Below, piece by piece: positions 38,427 to 47,269 of a DNA stretch of 64,000 bases. Numbering within the stretch: the first letter of the stretch is position 1; each line of letters opens with the position of its first letter. The position numbers were made by a program, and so were the translations under genes. The DNA comes from Cytophagaceae bacterium (GTDB taxonomy: Bacteria > Bacteroidota > Bacteroidia > Cytophagales > Flexibacteraceae): positions 868,001 to 932,000 of the forward strand of contig CANGYH010000001.1 of assembly GCA_947458545.1 (NCBI GenBank), written 5' to 3'. The notes beneath the pieces were generated by a model. It saw only the letters and a program-made list of their open reading frames with translations, searched no databases and was not told the origin of the DNA.

Positions 38427-39494
38427 ATGCCCAAGACCGCTGCATCCTCCTCGGCAACGAACGGGCAGGCTGGCAAAGCCGCCGCCAAAAAAGGCAAGGC
38501 TGTTGCCGGCCCGCGCTACCCCAAAGAGCAATACCGCTGGTGGTTTGAAAACATGCTGCTTATGCGCCGCTTTGAAGAGAAGGCGGGGCAGTTGTATGGC
38601 CAGCAAAAAATCCGCGGCTTTTGCCATCTCTACATAGGGCAAGAGGCCTGCGCCTCGGGCACAGTTTCTGCCCTCAAACAAGGCGATAAGTACATCACTG
38701 CCTACAGAGACCACGCCCTGCCCATTGCCCTAGGCACCAATCCGGACGTATTGATGGCCGAGCTTTTTGCCAAAGCTACGGGCTGCAGCAAAGGCAAAGG
38801 CGGCTCAATGCACTTTTTTGACCGTGAGGTCAACTTCGCAGGAGGGCATGGTATTGTAGGTGCGCAAGTGCCTATGGGTGCCGGTTTGGCCTTTGCAGAA
38901 AAATACAATAAGACAGACAACCTCTCCATCACCTTTATGGGCGATGGCGCCGTGCGCCAAGGTGCCTTCCACGAGGCGCTGAACATGGCCATGACGTGGA
39001 AGCTGCCAGCCATATTCGTGATCGAGAACAATGGCTATGCCATGGGTACCAGCGTAGAGCGGACGTCTAACGTGACGGAGCTATACAAGCTGGGCCTTGC
39101 CTACGACATGCCCTCCGAGCCCGTTAACGGCATGAGCGTAGAGGCCGTGCACGATGCCGTAAGCCGGGCCGCCGAGCGTGCTCGTGCCGGTGAGGGCCCT
39201 ACCCTGCTGGAGTTCAGAACGTACCGCTACAAAGGCCACTCTATGAGTGACCCGGCCAAGTATCGGACCAAAGAAGAACTGGAAGAATACAAGGAGCAAG
39301 ACCCCATCGAGCAAATCCGGGCCATCTTGCTGAACAACGGATGGGCTACCGAGGCCGAACTGGATCAGGTGGATGAGCAAATCAAAACCCGTGTGGCCCA
39401 GACTGTGGACTTTGCCGAGCAAAGCCCCTACCCAGTAGCCAGCGAAATCTACCGCGACGTGTACGTTGAGGATTACCCCTTCATTGTAGAGTAA
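38427..39494 (+). CDS. pdhA: Pyruvate dehydrogenase E1 component alpha subunit
   Basis: 355 residues. It decarboxylates pyruvate with thiamine diphosphate together with the beta subunit. Motifs: LLMRRFEEKAGQLYGQQKIR, GFCHLYIGQEACASG, ITAYRDHALPIALG, GGSMHFFDREVNFAGGHGIV and the TPP/Mg-binding FMGDGAVRQGAFHEALNMA through VIENNGYAMGTSV. The phosphorylation-loop equivalent is YRYKGHSMSDPAKYRT. A Lys/Ala-rich N-terminal extension of about 28 residues precedes the core. The beta subunit and E2 are not in the window, so the complex genes are scattered. Confidence 0.95.
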   Translation: MPKTAASSSATNGQAGKAAAKKGKAVAGPRYPKEQYRWWFENMLLMRRFEEKAGQLYGQQKIRGFCHLYIGQEACASGTVSALKQGDKYITAYRDHALPIALGTNPDVLMAELFAKATGCSKGKGGSMHFFDREVNFAGGHGIVGAQVPMGAGLAFAEKYNKTDNLSITFMGDGAVRQGAFHEALNMAMTWKLPAIFVIENNGYAMGTSVERTSNVTELYKLGLAYDMPSEPVNGMSVEAVHDAVSRAAERARAGEGPTLLEFRTYRYKGHSMSDPAKYRTKEELEEYKEQDPIEQIRAILLNNGWATEAELDQVDEQIKTRVAQTVDFAEQSPYPVASEIYRDVYVEDYPFIVE

Positions 39495-39558
39495 CTTTGT
39501 CTTTTATTTAGCAGACGTATCAGTTCTGACTGCCCGCTTTCTTTAGACTTTAAGCCCC

Positions 39559-40284
39559 ATGGCCCAAGCTACCCAGCCTACCAACGCCCCTACCCCGCAG
39601 CCTGCCGACAACGAGCACGTACCTACCCTAGGTGCAGAGATCCTAGATGATACCGGCAGTTGGCTTCAGAATAACATGAAGCCTTTGCTGTATGTGGTTG
39701 GCGGCATCATCGCTATCGTTTGCGCGGTGGTGGGCTACAAAGCCTGGCAGGCCAGCCAGAACGACGAGGCCCAGCGCGAGATGTTCGGGGCGATGTACTA
39801 CTTTGAGGCCGACTCTTTGAACAAAGCCCTGAAAGGCGATGGCCAAGCCCCTGGCTTTGAGGCCATATCTGAAGATTACTCTGGCACGGCATCAGGGCAA
39901 TTGGCCAACTTTTACAAGGGTGCCATCTACCTAAAACAGGGCAAGTTTGACCAGGCCATCGAGGCGCTGGAAGGGTTTAGCGCCGACGATATTCTGGTGC
40001 AAGCCCGGGCCTACAGCCTGCTGGGCGATGCCTACAGCGAGAAGAACGACTACGAAAACGCTGCCGCCAACTACCTGAAGGCAGCCAACCACCGCCCCAA
40101 CAAGTTTTTTACGCCCGGTTATTTGATGAAACTGGCAGTGGTGCAAGAGTCACAAAAAGATTACAAAGGCGCCGTTGCCACCTACGACCGCATCATTAAA
40201 GAGTATTTTGAAAGCTCTGAGGCCTCGGATGCACGCAAGTTCAAAGCACGGGCCCTAGGCCTGGCCGGCGGCGATTCCAATTAA
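39559..40284 (+). CDS. Membrane-anchored tetratricopeptide repeat protein (YfgM-like)
   Basis: 241 residues. One membrane helix at about 41-62 (KPLLYVVGGIIAIVCAVVGY) follows an N-terminal Pro/Thr-rich cytoplasmic segment; the C-terminal part holds TPR units (LANFYKGAIYLKQGKFDQAI, ARAYSLLGDAYSEKNDYENA, AVVQESQKDYKGAVATYDRI). The layout matches the YfgM/TPR-21 group, envelope proteins associated with the Sec translocon in other bacteria. It is followed by ribH as in many Bacteroidota, separated by a long inverted repeat. Confidence 0.82.
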   Translation: MAQATQPTNAPTPQPADNEHVPTLGAEILDDTGSWLQNNMKPLLYVVGGIIAIVCAVVGYKAWQASQNDEAQREMFGAMYYFEADSLNKALKGDGQAPGFEAISEDYSGTASGQLANFYKGAIYLKQGKFDQAIEALEGFSADDILVQARAYSLLGDAYSEKNDYENAAANYLKAANHRPNKFFTPGYLMKLAVVQESQKDYKGAVATYDRIIKEYFESSEASDARKFKARALGLAGGDSN

Positions 40285-40301
40285 GTTGTAGCTTACAATT
40301 A

Positions 40302-40353
40302 CCCACAAACGGCGCGGCCTTCTCTGCACAGAGAAGGCCGCGCCGTTTGTGGG
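40302..40353. repeat. 25-bp perfect inverted repeat without a U-tract
   Basis: Bases 40302-40326 are exactly complementary in reverse to 40329-40353, leaving a 2-base centre. Arms begin CCCACAAACGGCGCGG. The downstream base run is CATAGCC, not T-rich on either strand. It may act as an RNA-stabilising hairpin or an atypical terminator between the TPR gene and ribH. Confidence 0.85.
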
Positions 40354-40384
40354 CATAGCCGAGGGGGCTCTAGGGGCTGCGGCG

Positions 40385-40392
40385 TATGTTTG
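40385..40392 (+). promoter_or_regulatory. Bacteroidota -7 element TATGTTTG for ribH
   Basis: A TAnnTTTG match 39 bases before the ribH ATG and after the long inverted repeat. Confidence 0.5.
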
Positions 40393-40431
40393 CACCTCTT
40401 ATCTGATCAAGCAACAGCACCAACGCAAACC

Positions 40432-40947
40432 ATGGGCAAAGGCCTCAAGATTACGCCGAAAGATTACGCACATCTGGCAGGCAAAAAGGTTGCCATCGTA
40501 ACGGCTGAGTGGAACGAGGGCATCACCTTCGCCATGCGTGATGCCGCGCTGGCTACGCTGAAAGCCCAGGGATGGGCCGAGGATAAGCTAGACACCTATT
40601 TGGTGCCGGGTACCTTTGAGCTAACCGTTGGGGCTAAATGGATGGCCGAGCGCTCGGATGTAGAAGCCGTAATAGCACTGGGTTGCGTAATCCAGGGAGA
40701 GACGCGACATTTTGAGTTTATCTGCCAGGCCGTAGCGCAGGGCCTCAGCAACCTAGGCCTTGTAACGGGCAAACCGGTGGTTTTCGGCGTGCTGACGACG
40801 GACACCTATGCACAAGCCGAGGCGCGCGCAGGCGGCAGCATGGGCAACAAAGGCGAAGAAGCTGCCTGGACGGCAATCAAAATGCTGGATTTTAAAGAGG
40901 CGCTCCGCACGGCATCGCTTGCGGGTGGTATCGGTTTCAGGCCATAA
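40432..40947 (+). CDS. ribH: 6,7-dimethyl-8-ribityllumazine synthase
   Basis: 171 residues. It condenses the ribityl pyrimidine with dihydroxybutanone phosphate, the penultimate riboflavin step, usually in a 60-subunit or pentameric assembly. Motifs: VAIVTAEWNEGIT, VPGTFELTVGAKW (substrate site), ALGCVIQGETRHFEFICQAV with the catalytic histidine, VVFGVLTTDTYAQAEARAG and NKGEEAAWTAIKML. ATG 40432 opens MGKGLKITPKD; the upstream in-frame ATG at 40390 overlaps the promoter element and is rejected. No other rib gene is near. Confidence 0.95.
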   Translation: MGKGLKITPKDYAHLAGKKVAIVTAEWNEGITFAMRDAALATLKAQGWAEDKLDTYLVPGTFELTVGAKWMAERSDVEAVIALGCVIQGETRHFEFICQAVAQGLSNLGLVTGKPVVFGVLTTDTYAQAEARAGGSMGNKGEEAAWTAIKMLDFKEALRTASLAGGIGFRP

Positions 40948-40998
40948 CGACCCTGCCGGGGTTGCTATCTTTAGCGTATCGCCAACGGAAGAGACTGC

Positions 40999-42981
40999 CT
41001 GCGCCGGGTATTGTGGATGCTGTGCCTGCTTGGCTTTAGGCAGGCGCACGGGCAGGTATTGGATTCGGCAAGGACAACCGTACGGCGTAGCCCGCGGGCA
41101 GACTCCACGGCATGGGTATCACTGCGCAACAGTCGGATCGGCTTTAACAGCTTTGTGTTTGCCAATGCCGCCGCGAGCCGGTACGCCCAAGGGAGATGGC
41201 TGCTGAGGGCAGACGCTGGCCATGCCATCTTGTATAACTTGAGCCTGGGCGGCGGCCAGGGCCGATTTGTGCAAGAGGACTATTACCTGCGAGCAGAGCA
41301 GTATTATTACCTGCGCCCTACCCTGACGCTGGGGCAGCGGTTGGCGGGCTATCGATTTAAGGCTATTGGCAACGCCTTTGGGCGCTACGAGGCCTTGATA
41401 GGCTGGGCACCAAAAGGCAGGCGGGTCCAGCTCTTCAACGAGGCAACGGCCGGAGTAGCCTTAGACGAGCGCGGCACCGTTACGAACACCGGCCCCACCT
41501 ACGGCATACGCATCCAGGGAGCGGCCCAGAGCAAAGACAGCAGCACACGCTATACCTGGCAGGCACAAGCAGGCCAGGCCTTCATTACGCCAAGGCATAT
41601 GGCACTGTGGGCAGCGAGAGGGGCATTGGTACAAGCGCTCGGTGGCTTTGCCGAGACACGCCTCTCGGCCGGTTTTTTGCGGAGGCGGGTAGAAGATTAT
41701 CTGCTTGGCCAAATCCAGCAGATTGTGTCTGACTCGGTAGAAGGCGGGTTGTTCTTGGGCTCTCAGCTGGGGCGTAGGGCCTACCTGCAGAGCGACAACA
41801 GGATCTTGCTACCCAACAGGCAGTTTAATTATAGAACGCTAGACACGGGCACGGGCAATCTGCAAAATAGCCGCTTTAGGCAGGTGGAGTATTACAGCCG
41901 GCAAACACTGGGATTGCAAGGCAGCATGGTGCAGCAAAGCTTTTACATAGAACTATCGGGGCGCAACCGGAGCTACGACTTGCGCAACAACCTACGGCTG
42001 GTGCCCAGAGCTTACGAGCGGGCCCTGGTATCAGAACGGATTAAGGACATCAGCGAGGAAACCGTGAGCTATGGCTACACCGGCGGTTGGCAGATAAATA
42101 ACCGCAGCAGCCTGCGCGGCACCTGGACAGGCACGCGCCTACGTGTGAACACCCCCTCTGAACAGAACGACCAAGACCGGGACGAGATTTTTTACACGGG
42201 CGAGCTGGCCTGGAGCCACCGCTGGCTGCGCACCCTGCGCAGTGGATTGCGGCTATCGGGCTCTTACCGAGAGGTGGTGTTTATCAAAGCGACACAGTCT
42301 GCCCAGAATTATATGGAGCAGGTCCTCAGGCTAGAGCCGTCGCTAAGCTATGGGTTGGGGCCCGTGCGGCTGACGAGCACTTTTGGGGTATGGGCTACTT
42401 ACAACGTGCGGCAGTTTGCCCAAGAGCAGGCCAAAAACCGCAGCAACCGTATCTGGATTCAGACCTACCAGGCGCGCTACCAGGCCCCCAGGCAATTTTA
42501 CTGGCTGACGGACTACATCCGCCGAGAGAACCGGATTGCGCAACTGAACTGGGAGCGGTTTACAGAAAGCCCCATAGATACAGTGGTGATCAACGACTTG
42601 CACACCCGGGTGGGAAAGACGCTGCGCTGGGCGGGCTCAGCGGCCACCGTCAGCCTCGAGGCTGGCTATAAACTCTTTAAGCAAGACCGCCACTTTATAG
42701 GTGGGGTGAGCACAGCCGGCTTGCCTACGCGGCAGGCCGCTTTGCACAACATTACCCTGCAGCATGGGCCCACAACGGCAGTAGTTTGGGAGCTGCCAGG
42801 CCGAGGGCGCATTGTGGCCGACGGGTGGGTGCAATGGGCGCGGACACGTAACCGCTTTAAGATTACGGAAGAGCCCTTCGTAGGGCAGACCTATCGTGCT
42901 GAAGACTTACAGGCCGTAGAGCGCAGGCTGTACTTCTTTTTTAATGTGCAGGGCCAAGTGCTTTTTGGCAGGCGGAGCTAG
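40999..42981 (+). CDS. Unrecognised outer-membrane beta-barrel-like protein
   Basis: About 656-660 residues. It is rich in aromatic residues and in alternating polar/hydrophobic strands, for example EDYYLRAEQYYYLRPTLTLG, ISEETVSYGYTGGWQINNRS, LRSGLRLSGSYREVVFIK and LYFFFNVQGQVLFG at the end. That is the look of an outer-membrane barrel ending in a strand. The N terminus is a short hydrophobic stretch (VLWMLCLLGFRQAHG) that would be a signal peptide. The start is unclear: TTG at 41011 lacks a charged n-region, while CTG at 40999 would add LRRV. An in-frame stop at 40972 limits any extension. The stop overlaps that of dxs within CTAG. No name can be given. Confidence 0.65.
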   Translation: MRRVLWMLCLLGFRQAHGQVLDSARTTVRRSPRADSTAWVSLRNSRIGFNSFVFANAAASRYAQGRWLLRADAGHAILYNLSLGGGQGRFVQEDYYLRAEQYYYLRPTLTLGQRLAGYRFKAIGNAFGRYEALIGWAPKGRRVQLFNEATAGVALDERGTVTNTGPTYGIRIQGAAQSKDSSTRYTWQAQAGQAFITPRHMALWAARGALVQALGGFAETRLSAGFLRRRVEDYLLGQIQQIVSDSVEGGLFLGSQLGRRAYLQSDNRILLPNRQFNYRTLDTGTGNLQNSRFRQVEYYSRQTLGLQGSMVQQSFYIELSGRNRSYDLRNNLRLVPRAYERALVSERIKDISEETVSYGYTGGWQINNRSSLRGTWTGTRLRVNTPSEQNDQDRDEIFYTGELAWSHRWLRTLRSGLRLSGSYREVVFIKATQSAQNYMEQVLRLEPSLSYGLGPVRLTSTFGVWATYNVRQFAQEQAKNRSNRIWIQTYQARYQAPRQFYWLTDYIRRENRIAQLNWERFTESPIDTVVINDLHTRVGKTLRWAGSAATVSLEAGYKLFKQDRHFIGGVSTAGLPTRQAALHNITLQHGPTTAVVWELPGRGRIVADGWVQWARTRNRFKITEEPFVGQTYRAEDLQAVERRLYFFFNVQGQVLFGRRS

Positions 42982-44939
42982 GCAGTTACCAGGGCAGGTT
43001 TGCCGTACAGAGCAGCGGATTGTACCATGTCTTTGATGGCCAGCGCAATGCCCTCAGGGTCAAAACCGCACTCGCGGTGGAGCTCTTCTTGTTCGCCATG
43101 CTCGACGACACGGTCTGGAATGCCCAGACGGCGCACGGGTACGGCATAGCCGTGGTCTGCGGCAAACTCCAGTATGGCTGAGCCAAAGCCTCCCTGCAGG
43201 CAGCCGTCTTCCACCGTCAGGATGTGGTGGTAGGTAGAGAACACCTCGTGCAGTAGGGCCTCGTCTAGCGGCTTGCAGAAGCGCATATCGAAATGAGCGG
43301 GATCAATACCGGTACCCTCCAGATGTGCCAGTGTGCGGGGTATGTAATTACCAATGGCACCTATGGTTAGTATGGCTACGCCTTCGCCATCCTTCACCTT
43401 TCGGCCACGGCCAATCTCGATCTCCTCCAGCGGGGTGCGCCACTCGGGCATTACGCCCTCGCCCCGGGGATAGCGGATAGACATTGGGCCCTCGTTGCGC
43501 ACGCCACGCAGGTAGGCCGTGTACATGAGGTTGCGCAGCTCCTGCTCGTTCATGGGCGCCGAGACGACCAGGTTGGGCACGCAGCGGAAGTAGGCTATAT
43601 CATAGGCGCCGTGGTGGGTGGGGCCGTCGGCACCGGCAAAGCCAGCCCTGTCAAGGCAAAAAACTACGGGAAGGTTCTGCAGGCATACATCGTGCACCAC
43701 CTGGTCGTAGGCACGCTGCATGAAGGTGCTGTAGATGTTACAGAAAGGCACCATGCCTTGCGTTGCCAGGCCAGCAGAAAAAGTAACGGCGTGTTGCTCG
43801 GCAATGCCGACATCGAAGGCGCGGTCGGGCAGCTCGCGCATCATGATGTTCATGCTGCTGCCGCTAGGCATGGCCGGAGTCACGCCGACAACGCGCTCGT
43901 CTTGCTTGGCAATTTCTACCAAGGTATGGCCAAAGACGTCCTGATACTTAGGTGGCTGTGGCTTGTCGTAAACCTTCTTGAAGATTTCGCCAGTGACCTT
44001 GTCGAACTTGCCGGGGGCGTGCCACTTAGTCTGGTCTTGCTCGGCCAGGGCGTATCCTTTGCCTTTGACGGTTACGCAGTGTAGAATCTTGGGCCCGGGG
44101 ATGTGGGCCATGTCTTGCAGCAATTGGGCCAGGTGCGTAACGTCGTGCCCATCAACGGGGCCGAAGTAGCGCAGGTGCAGGGCCTCGAAGAGGTTGCTGC
44201 TCTTAAGCAAAGAGCCCTTGAGGCTGCCCTCTACCTTGCTGATAATCTCTTGTGCGCTGGAGCCAAAGCGGCTTAGTTTACCGAGCAGGTTCCAGACTTC
44301 ATCTCGCATCCGGTTATAGGTGGGCGAGGTGGTGATGTCTGTCAGGTACTCTTTCAGGGCCCCTACGTTGGGGTCTATGCTCATGCAGTTGTCGTTGAGG
44401 ACGATGAGCAGATCTGAGTTGGGGTCTGCCCCGGCATGGTTCATGGCCTCGAAAGCCATACCACCGGTGAGGGCACCGTCGCCTATGACGGCGACGTGGC
44501 GCCGTTTGGGCTGCCCCTGCAGGCGGCTGGCTACGGCCATGCCCAAGGCTGCAGAGATGCTGGTGCTGCTGTGGCCTACGCCGAAGGTGTCGTACTCCGA
44601 TTCTTTCCGCTTAGGAAAGCCTGATAGCCCGCCATACACCCGGTTGGTGTGAAAATCGTCGCGGCGGCCGGTGAGGATTTTGTGGCCATAGGCCTGATGG
44701 CCCACATCCCAAACGAGCTGGTCGTCGGGTGTATGCAGGGCGTAGTGCAGGGCTACGGTAAGCTCTACTACGCCGAGGCTGGCCCCAAAGTGGCCGCCGT
44801 AGATAGACACGTTATCTATAATGAACTGCCGCAGCTCTTGGCAGAGCTGAGGTAGTTGCTCTGCATCCAGTTGCCTGACGTCGGCCGGGGTCTGGATGTT
44901 GGCCAGCAGCGGGCCGGGGGTGATCAACGTGTTTGGCAT
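42978..44939 (-). CDS. dxs: 1-deoxy-D-xylulose-5-phosphate synthase
   Basis: 653 residues. It condenses pyruvate and glyceraldehyde-3-phosphate with TPP, the first step of the MEP isoprenoid pathway. YGGHFGASLGVVELTVALHY, LVWDVGHQAYGHKILTGRRD, GVGHSSTSISAALGMA and the TPP motif VIGDGALTGGMAFEAMNHAG through LNDNCMSIDPNVG are seen, with the transketolase-like VGIAEQHAVTFSAGLATQGM later. Full length. It converges tail to tail with the barrel-like gene; the two TAG stops share four bases. Confidence 0.96.
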   Translation of the reverse strand: MPNTLITPGPLLANIQTPADVRQLDAEQLPQLCQELRQFIIDNVSIYGGHFGASLGVVELTVALHYALHTPDDQLVWDVGHQAYGHKILTGRRDDFHTNRVYGGLSGFPKRKESEYDTFGVGHSSTSISAALGMAVASRLQGQPKRRHVAVIGDGALTGGMAFEAMNHAGADPNSDLLIVLNDNCMSIDPNVGALKEYLTDITTSPTYNRMRDEVWNLLGKLSRFGSSAQEIISKVEGSLKGSLLKSSNLFEALHLRYFGPVDGHDVTHLAQLLQDMAHIPGPKILHCVTVKGKGYALAEQDQTKWHAPGKFDKVTGEIFKKVYDKPQPPKYQDVFGHTLVEIAKQDERVVGVTPAMPSGSSMNIMMRELPDRAFDVGIAEQHAVTFSAGLATQGMVPFCNIYSTFMQRAYDQVVHDVCLQNLPVVFCLDRAGFAGADGPTHHGAYDIAYFRCVPNLVVSAPMNEQELRNLMYTAYLRGVRNEGPMSIRYPRGEGVMPEWRTPLEEIEIGRGRKVKDGEGVAILTIGAIGNYIPRTLAHLEGTGIDPAHFDMRFCKPLDEALLHEVFSTYHHILTVEDGCLQGGFGSAILEFAADHGYAVPVRRLGIPDRVVEHGEQEELHRECGFDPEGIALAIKDMVQSAALYGKPALVTA

Positions 44940-45081
44940 GTGCGGTGTTAACTTTTAACCTGTTACAGCTAAAAATGTTCTGACCAGACAGATACAGTTG
45001 GGTAAAGATACTGCCCTACGTTGGCCAGAAGGGTACCCGGTACAAACAGCGCGCCTCGGGCTGGCCGCCGGGCAAGTTGGG

Positions 45082-46197
45082 TCAGGCCCGGGATTGGCCC
45101 AACCGCAGCGGCGTGGAGTCTTCGCTATCGCCAGGCTTGCGGGCCTGGGCGGGTTTCTGGCGCTTAAGGCTGAAGGTAAACTCTGTGCCCTGCCCTAACT
45201 CGCTAGAAACCTTGATGGGGGTGTTGTGCGCCTCCAGGATTTGTTTGACGATAGCTAGGCCCAGGCCAATGCCGCCCATGTCTCGACTGCGGCTTTTTTC
45301 TACCCTGTAGAAACGCTCAAAGATTCGATTGAGGTGCTCGCTAGGTATGCCCGGGCCATCGTCTTGCACGCAGACGCGCACCTGGTCTCGCTCGGTGTCG
45401 AGTATTAGGTTTACCTGCCCTGCCTCTTTGCCATACTTGATGGCATTCTCCGACAGATTGACCAAAACCTGGCGCAGACGGCTACGGTCAGCCTCTACCC
45501 ATAAGGGCCTGTCTGGCTTGCTTATGGTAATGGTCTGGCTGCGGGCGGCGGCCTTTTCTTCTAACTGCTCTACGACCTCTTGGGCCAGGCGGCCCAGTTC
45601 AAAGATTTCGCTTTTCATGCGGAGCACACCTGTCTCTAGCTGGCTGAGCAGCAGTAACTCTTGGACCATTTCGCCCAAGCCGTCGAGGCTATTGGCGGCT
45701 TTTTTGAGGAATCGGTGGCGGAGGCTCTCATCTTCGGCAGCGCCGTCTATGAGGGTATGGATGAAACCCTGGGCCGCGAAGAGGGGTGTCTTGAGCTCGT
45801 GGCTGATGTCTGCCAGAAACTCGCGCCGGTAAGCTTCGAGGCGGCGCAGCTCGTCGATCTCAGACTGTTTCCGGTTTGCAAGGTCTAAAATCTCCCTGTT
45901 TAGCTTTTGGATCGGGTTTCCGGCCAGGGTGCCGGCCGACTGGCTCATCTGCCGTTTTACAGACCGGGCATCGCGCTTGTTGATGCGCTCGAGGAGTTTG
46001 TAGATCTTCTGTATCTCCTGGAAGACTAAAAATTCCAGCGTGATGTAGATAAGCAGAAAGCTACTGGTAAAGGATAACCCTCCGACCAGTACAATGGCCT
46101 GCACCGGTACCCCAGCCACCAGCGAGAGCATGGCCGTGCAGGCCACACAAATCAACAAGGCAAGTACAAATGCCGTAGAGCGCGAGGTGTAATGCAC
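45082..46197 (-). CDS. Membrane sensor histidine kinase (PhoR-like)
   Basis: 371 residues. Two adjacent membrane helices (about 9-58) with almost no periplasmic loop, a coiled region, then the dimerisation domain with the phospho-acceptor histidine in FLADISHELKTPLFAAQGF. The ATPase domain shows NLSENAIKYG (N box), DDGPGIP (G1), RVEKSRSRDMGGIGLGLAIV (F/G2) and GTEFTF. The start is GTG at 46197. No response regulator gene is adjacent. The very short sensing region suggests sensing within the membrane or through a partner. The stimulus is unknown. Confidence 0.88.
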   Translation of the reverse strand: MHYTSRSTAFVLALLICVACTAMLSLVAGVPVQAIVLVGGLSFTSSFLLIYITLEFLVFQEIQKIYKLLERINKRDARSVKRQMSQSAGTLAGNPIQKLNREILDLANRKQSEIDELRRLEAYRREFLADISHELKTPLFAAQGFIHTLIDGAAEDESLRHRFLKKAANSLDGLGEMVQELLLLSQLETGVLRMKSEIFELGRLAQEVVEQLEEKAAARSQTITISKPDRPLWVEADRSRLRQVLVNLSENAIKYGKEAGQVNLILDTERDQVRVCVQDDGPGIPSEHLNRIFERFYRVEKSRSRDMGGIGLGLAIVKQILEAHNTPIKVSSELGQGTEFTFSLKRQKPAQARKPGDSEDSTPLRLGQSRA

Positions 46198-46236
46198 GGT
46201 AAGTGTAGGCTAGCTGGCGTTGAATGTATTTATGGC

Positions 46237-46548
46237 TCACATGAAACCCAGCTCCAGGCGTGCAGCCTCAGACATCATGTCTTGGGTGTAGGGTGGGTCG
46301 AAGGTGAGCTCTAGCTGTACGTCGTTGATTCCCTCGATTGTGCGCACCTTTTGCTCTACCTCGCCAGGTAACGATCCTGCCGACGGGCAACTGGGCGAGG
46401 TAAGCGTCATCTGGATGTAGACGTTGTTGACGGGGAATATCTCGATTTTATAGATCAGGCCCAGCTCATATACGTCAACCGGTATTTCGGGGTCGTACAC
46501 GGTTTTGATGGCCTCTATGATACGCTCTCGGAGTTCGGCTTCTGTCAT
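46237..46548 (-). CDS. SUF-type iron-sulfur assembly protein (DUF59/MIP18 family)
   Basis: 103 residues. It carries the MIP18 core: IKTVYDPEIPVDVYELGLIY, a strand, then TLTSPSCPSAGSLPGEVEQK with the conserved TSPxCP cysteine, and LELTFDPPYTQDMMSEAARL. Relatives assist iron-sulfur cluster delivery (SufT, PaaD). In Bacteroidota such proteins usually sit in the suf cluster; here it is alone, next to the histidine kinase gene. It precedes the kinase on the same strand by 39 bp, possibly in one transcript. Confidence 0.88.
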   Translation of the reverse strand: MTEAELRERIIEAIKTVYDPEIPVDVYELGLIYKIEIFPVNNVYIQMTLTSPSCPSAGSLPGEVEQKVRTIEGINDVQLELTFDPPYTQDMMSEAARLELGFM

Positions 46549-46585
46549 GATGGTATAAAGTTACTAGGCAGCTAAAAGTTTGGCA

Positions 46586-46617
46586 TAAAGCAAAAGGCCC
46601 CTTTCGGGGCCTTTTGC
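46586..46617 (-). terminator. Rho-independent terminator ending the ribosomal operon after rplQ
   Basis: GCAAAAGGCCCC (46590-46601) pairs with GGGGCCTTTTGC (46606-46617). On the minus strand the stem is followed by TTTAT. Confidence 0.8.
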
Positions 46618-46646
46618 GGTCGGTATCGAGGCTTGAGCCAGGATAC

Positions 46647-47264
46647 TTATACGGTTGGCTCGTCGCCCTCGGTGGCCTCGGTGGCGGGTGCCTCGGGAGC
46701 CTCTGGGGCAGGAGCTTCTGCTACTGTCGGGGCTTCGGCTTCTGCAGCCGGGGCTGCTTCAACTTCGGCTACGGGGGTAGCGGTCTCTTCAGCAACGATG
46801 GCCTCTGGAGCAGCGGCGGCTACGGGTGCAGCAGCGCCGGCACCGGCGCCACGGCGGCTACGGCGGGTACGGGCCTTGGCAGGCTTGGCTTCGCTGAGCA
46901 TGAGCTCGTTGAAATCTACCAGCTCGATGAGGGCCATGTCTGCATTATCGCCCAGGCGGTTGCCAAGTTTGATGATGCGCGTGTAACCACCCGGGCGGTT
47001 AGCGATTTTCTCTGCTACGGTGCCGAACAGCTCTGTGATCACCTCTTTGTTTTGGAGGTAGCTGAAAGCAATACGGCGGCTGTGGGTAGAGTCGGTTTTA
47101 GCCTTGGTAAGGATTGGCTCTACGTATTTGCGGAGTTCGCGGGCCTTGGGCAGCGTGGTTTCGATACGCTTGTGCTCTATGAGGGAGCAAGCCAGGTTGG
47201 AGAGCATAGCCACGCGGTGGCTGTGGGTGCGCCCCAAGTGGTTGTGACTTTTGCCGTGTCTCAT
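46647..47264 (-). CDS. rplQ: 50S ribosomal protein L17 with long C-terminal extension
   Basis: 205 residues. The first about 125 are standard L17: [55 protein letters not shown] and [20 protein letters not shown]. After a basic linker ([10 protein letters not shown]) a tail of about 70 residues follows, made almost only of Ala, Pro, Glu, Val and Thr. Such low-complexity tails occur on Bacteroidota L17. Last gene of the operon, 5 bases after rpoA. Confidence 0.95.
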   Translation of the reverse strand: MRHGKSHNHLGRTHSHRVAMLSNLACSLIEHKRIETTLPKARELRKYVEPILTKAKTDSTHSRRIAFSYLQNKEVITELFGTVAEKIANRPGGYTRIIKLGNRLGDNADMALIELVDFNELMLSEAKPAKARTRRSRRGAGAGAAAPVAAAAPEAIVAEETATPVAEVEAAPAAEAEAPTVAEAPAPEAPEAPATEATEGDEPTV

Positions 47265-47269
47265 GTTTT

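Noticed and set aside
40302-40353. The long inverted repeat as a standard rho-independent terminator
   Set aside because: Neither strand has a T-run after the stem, so it is listed as a repeat instead.
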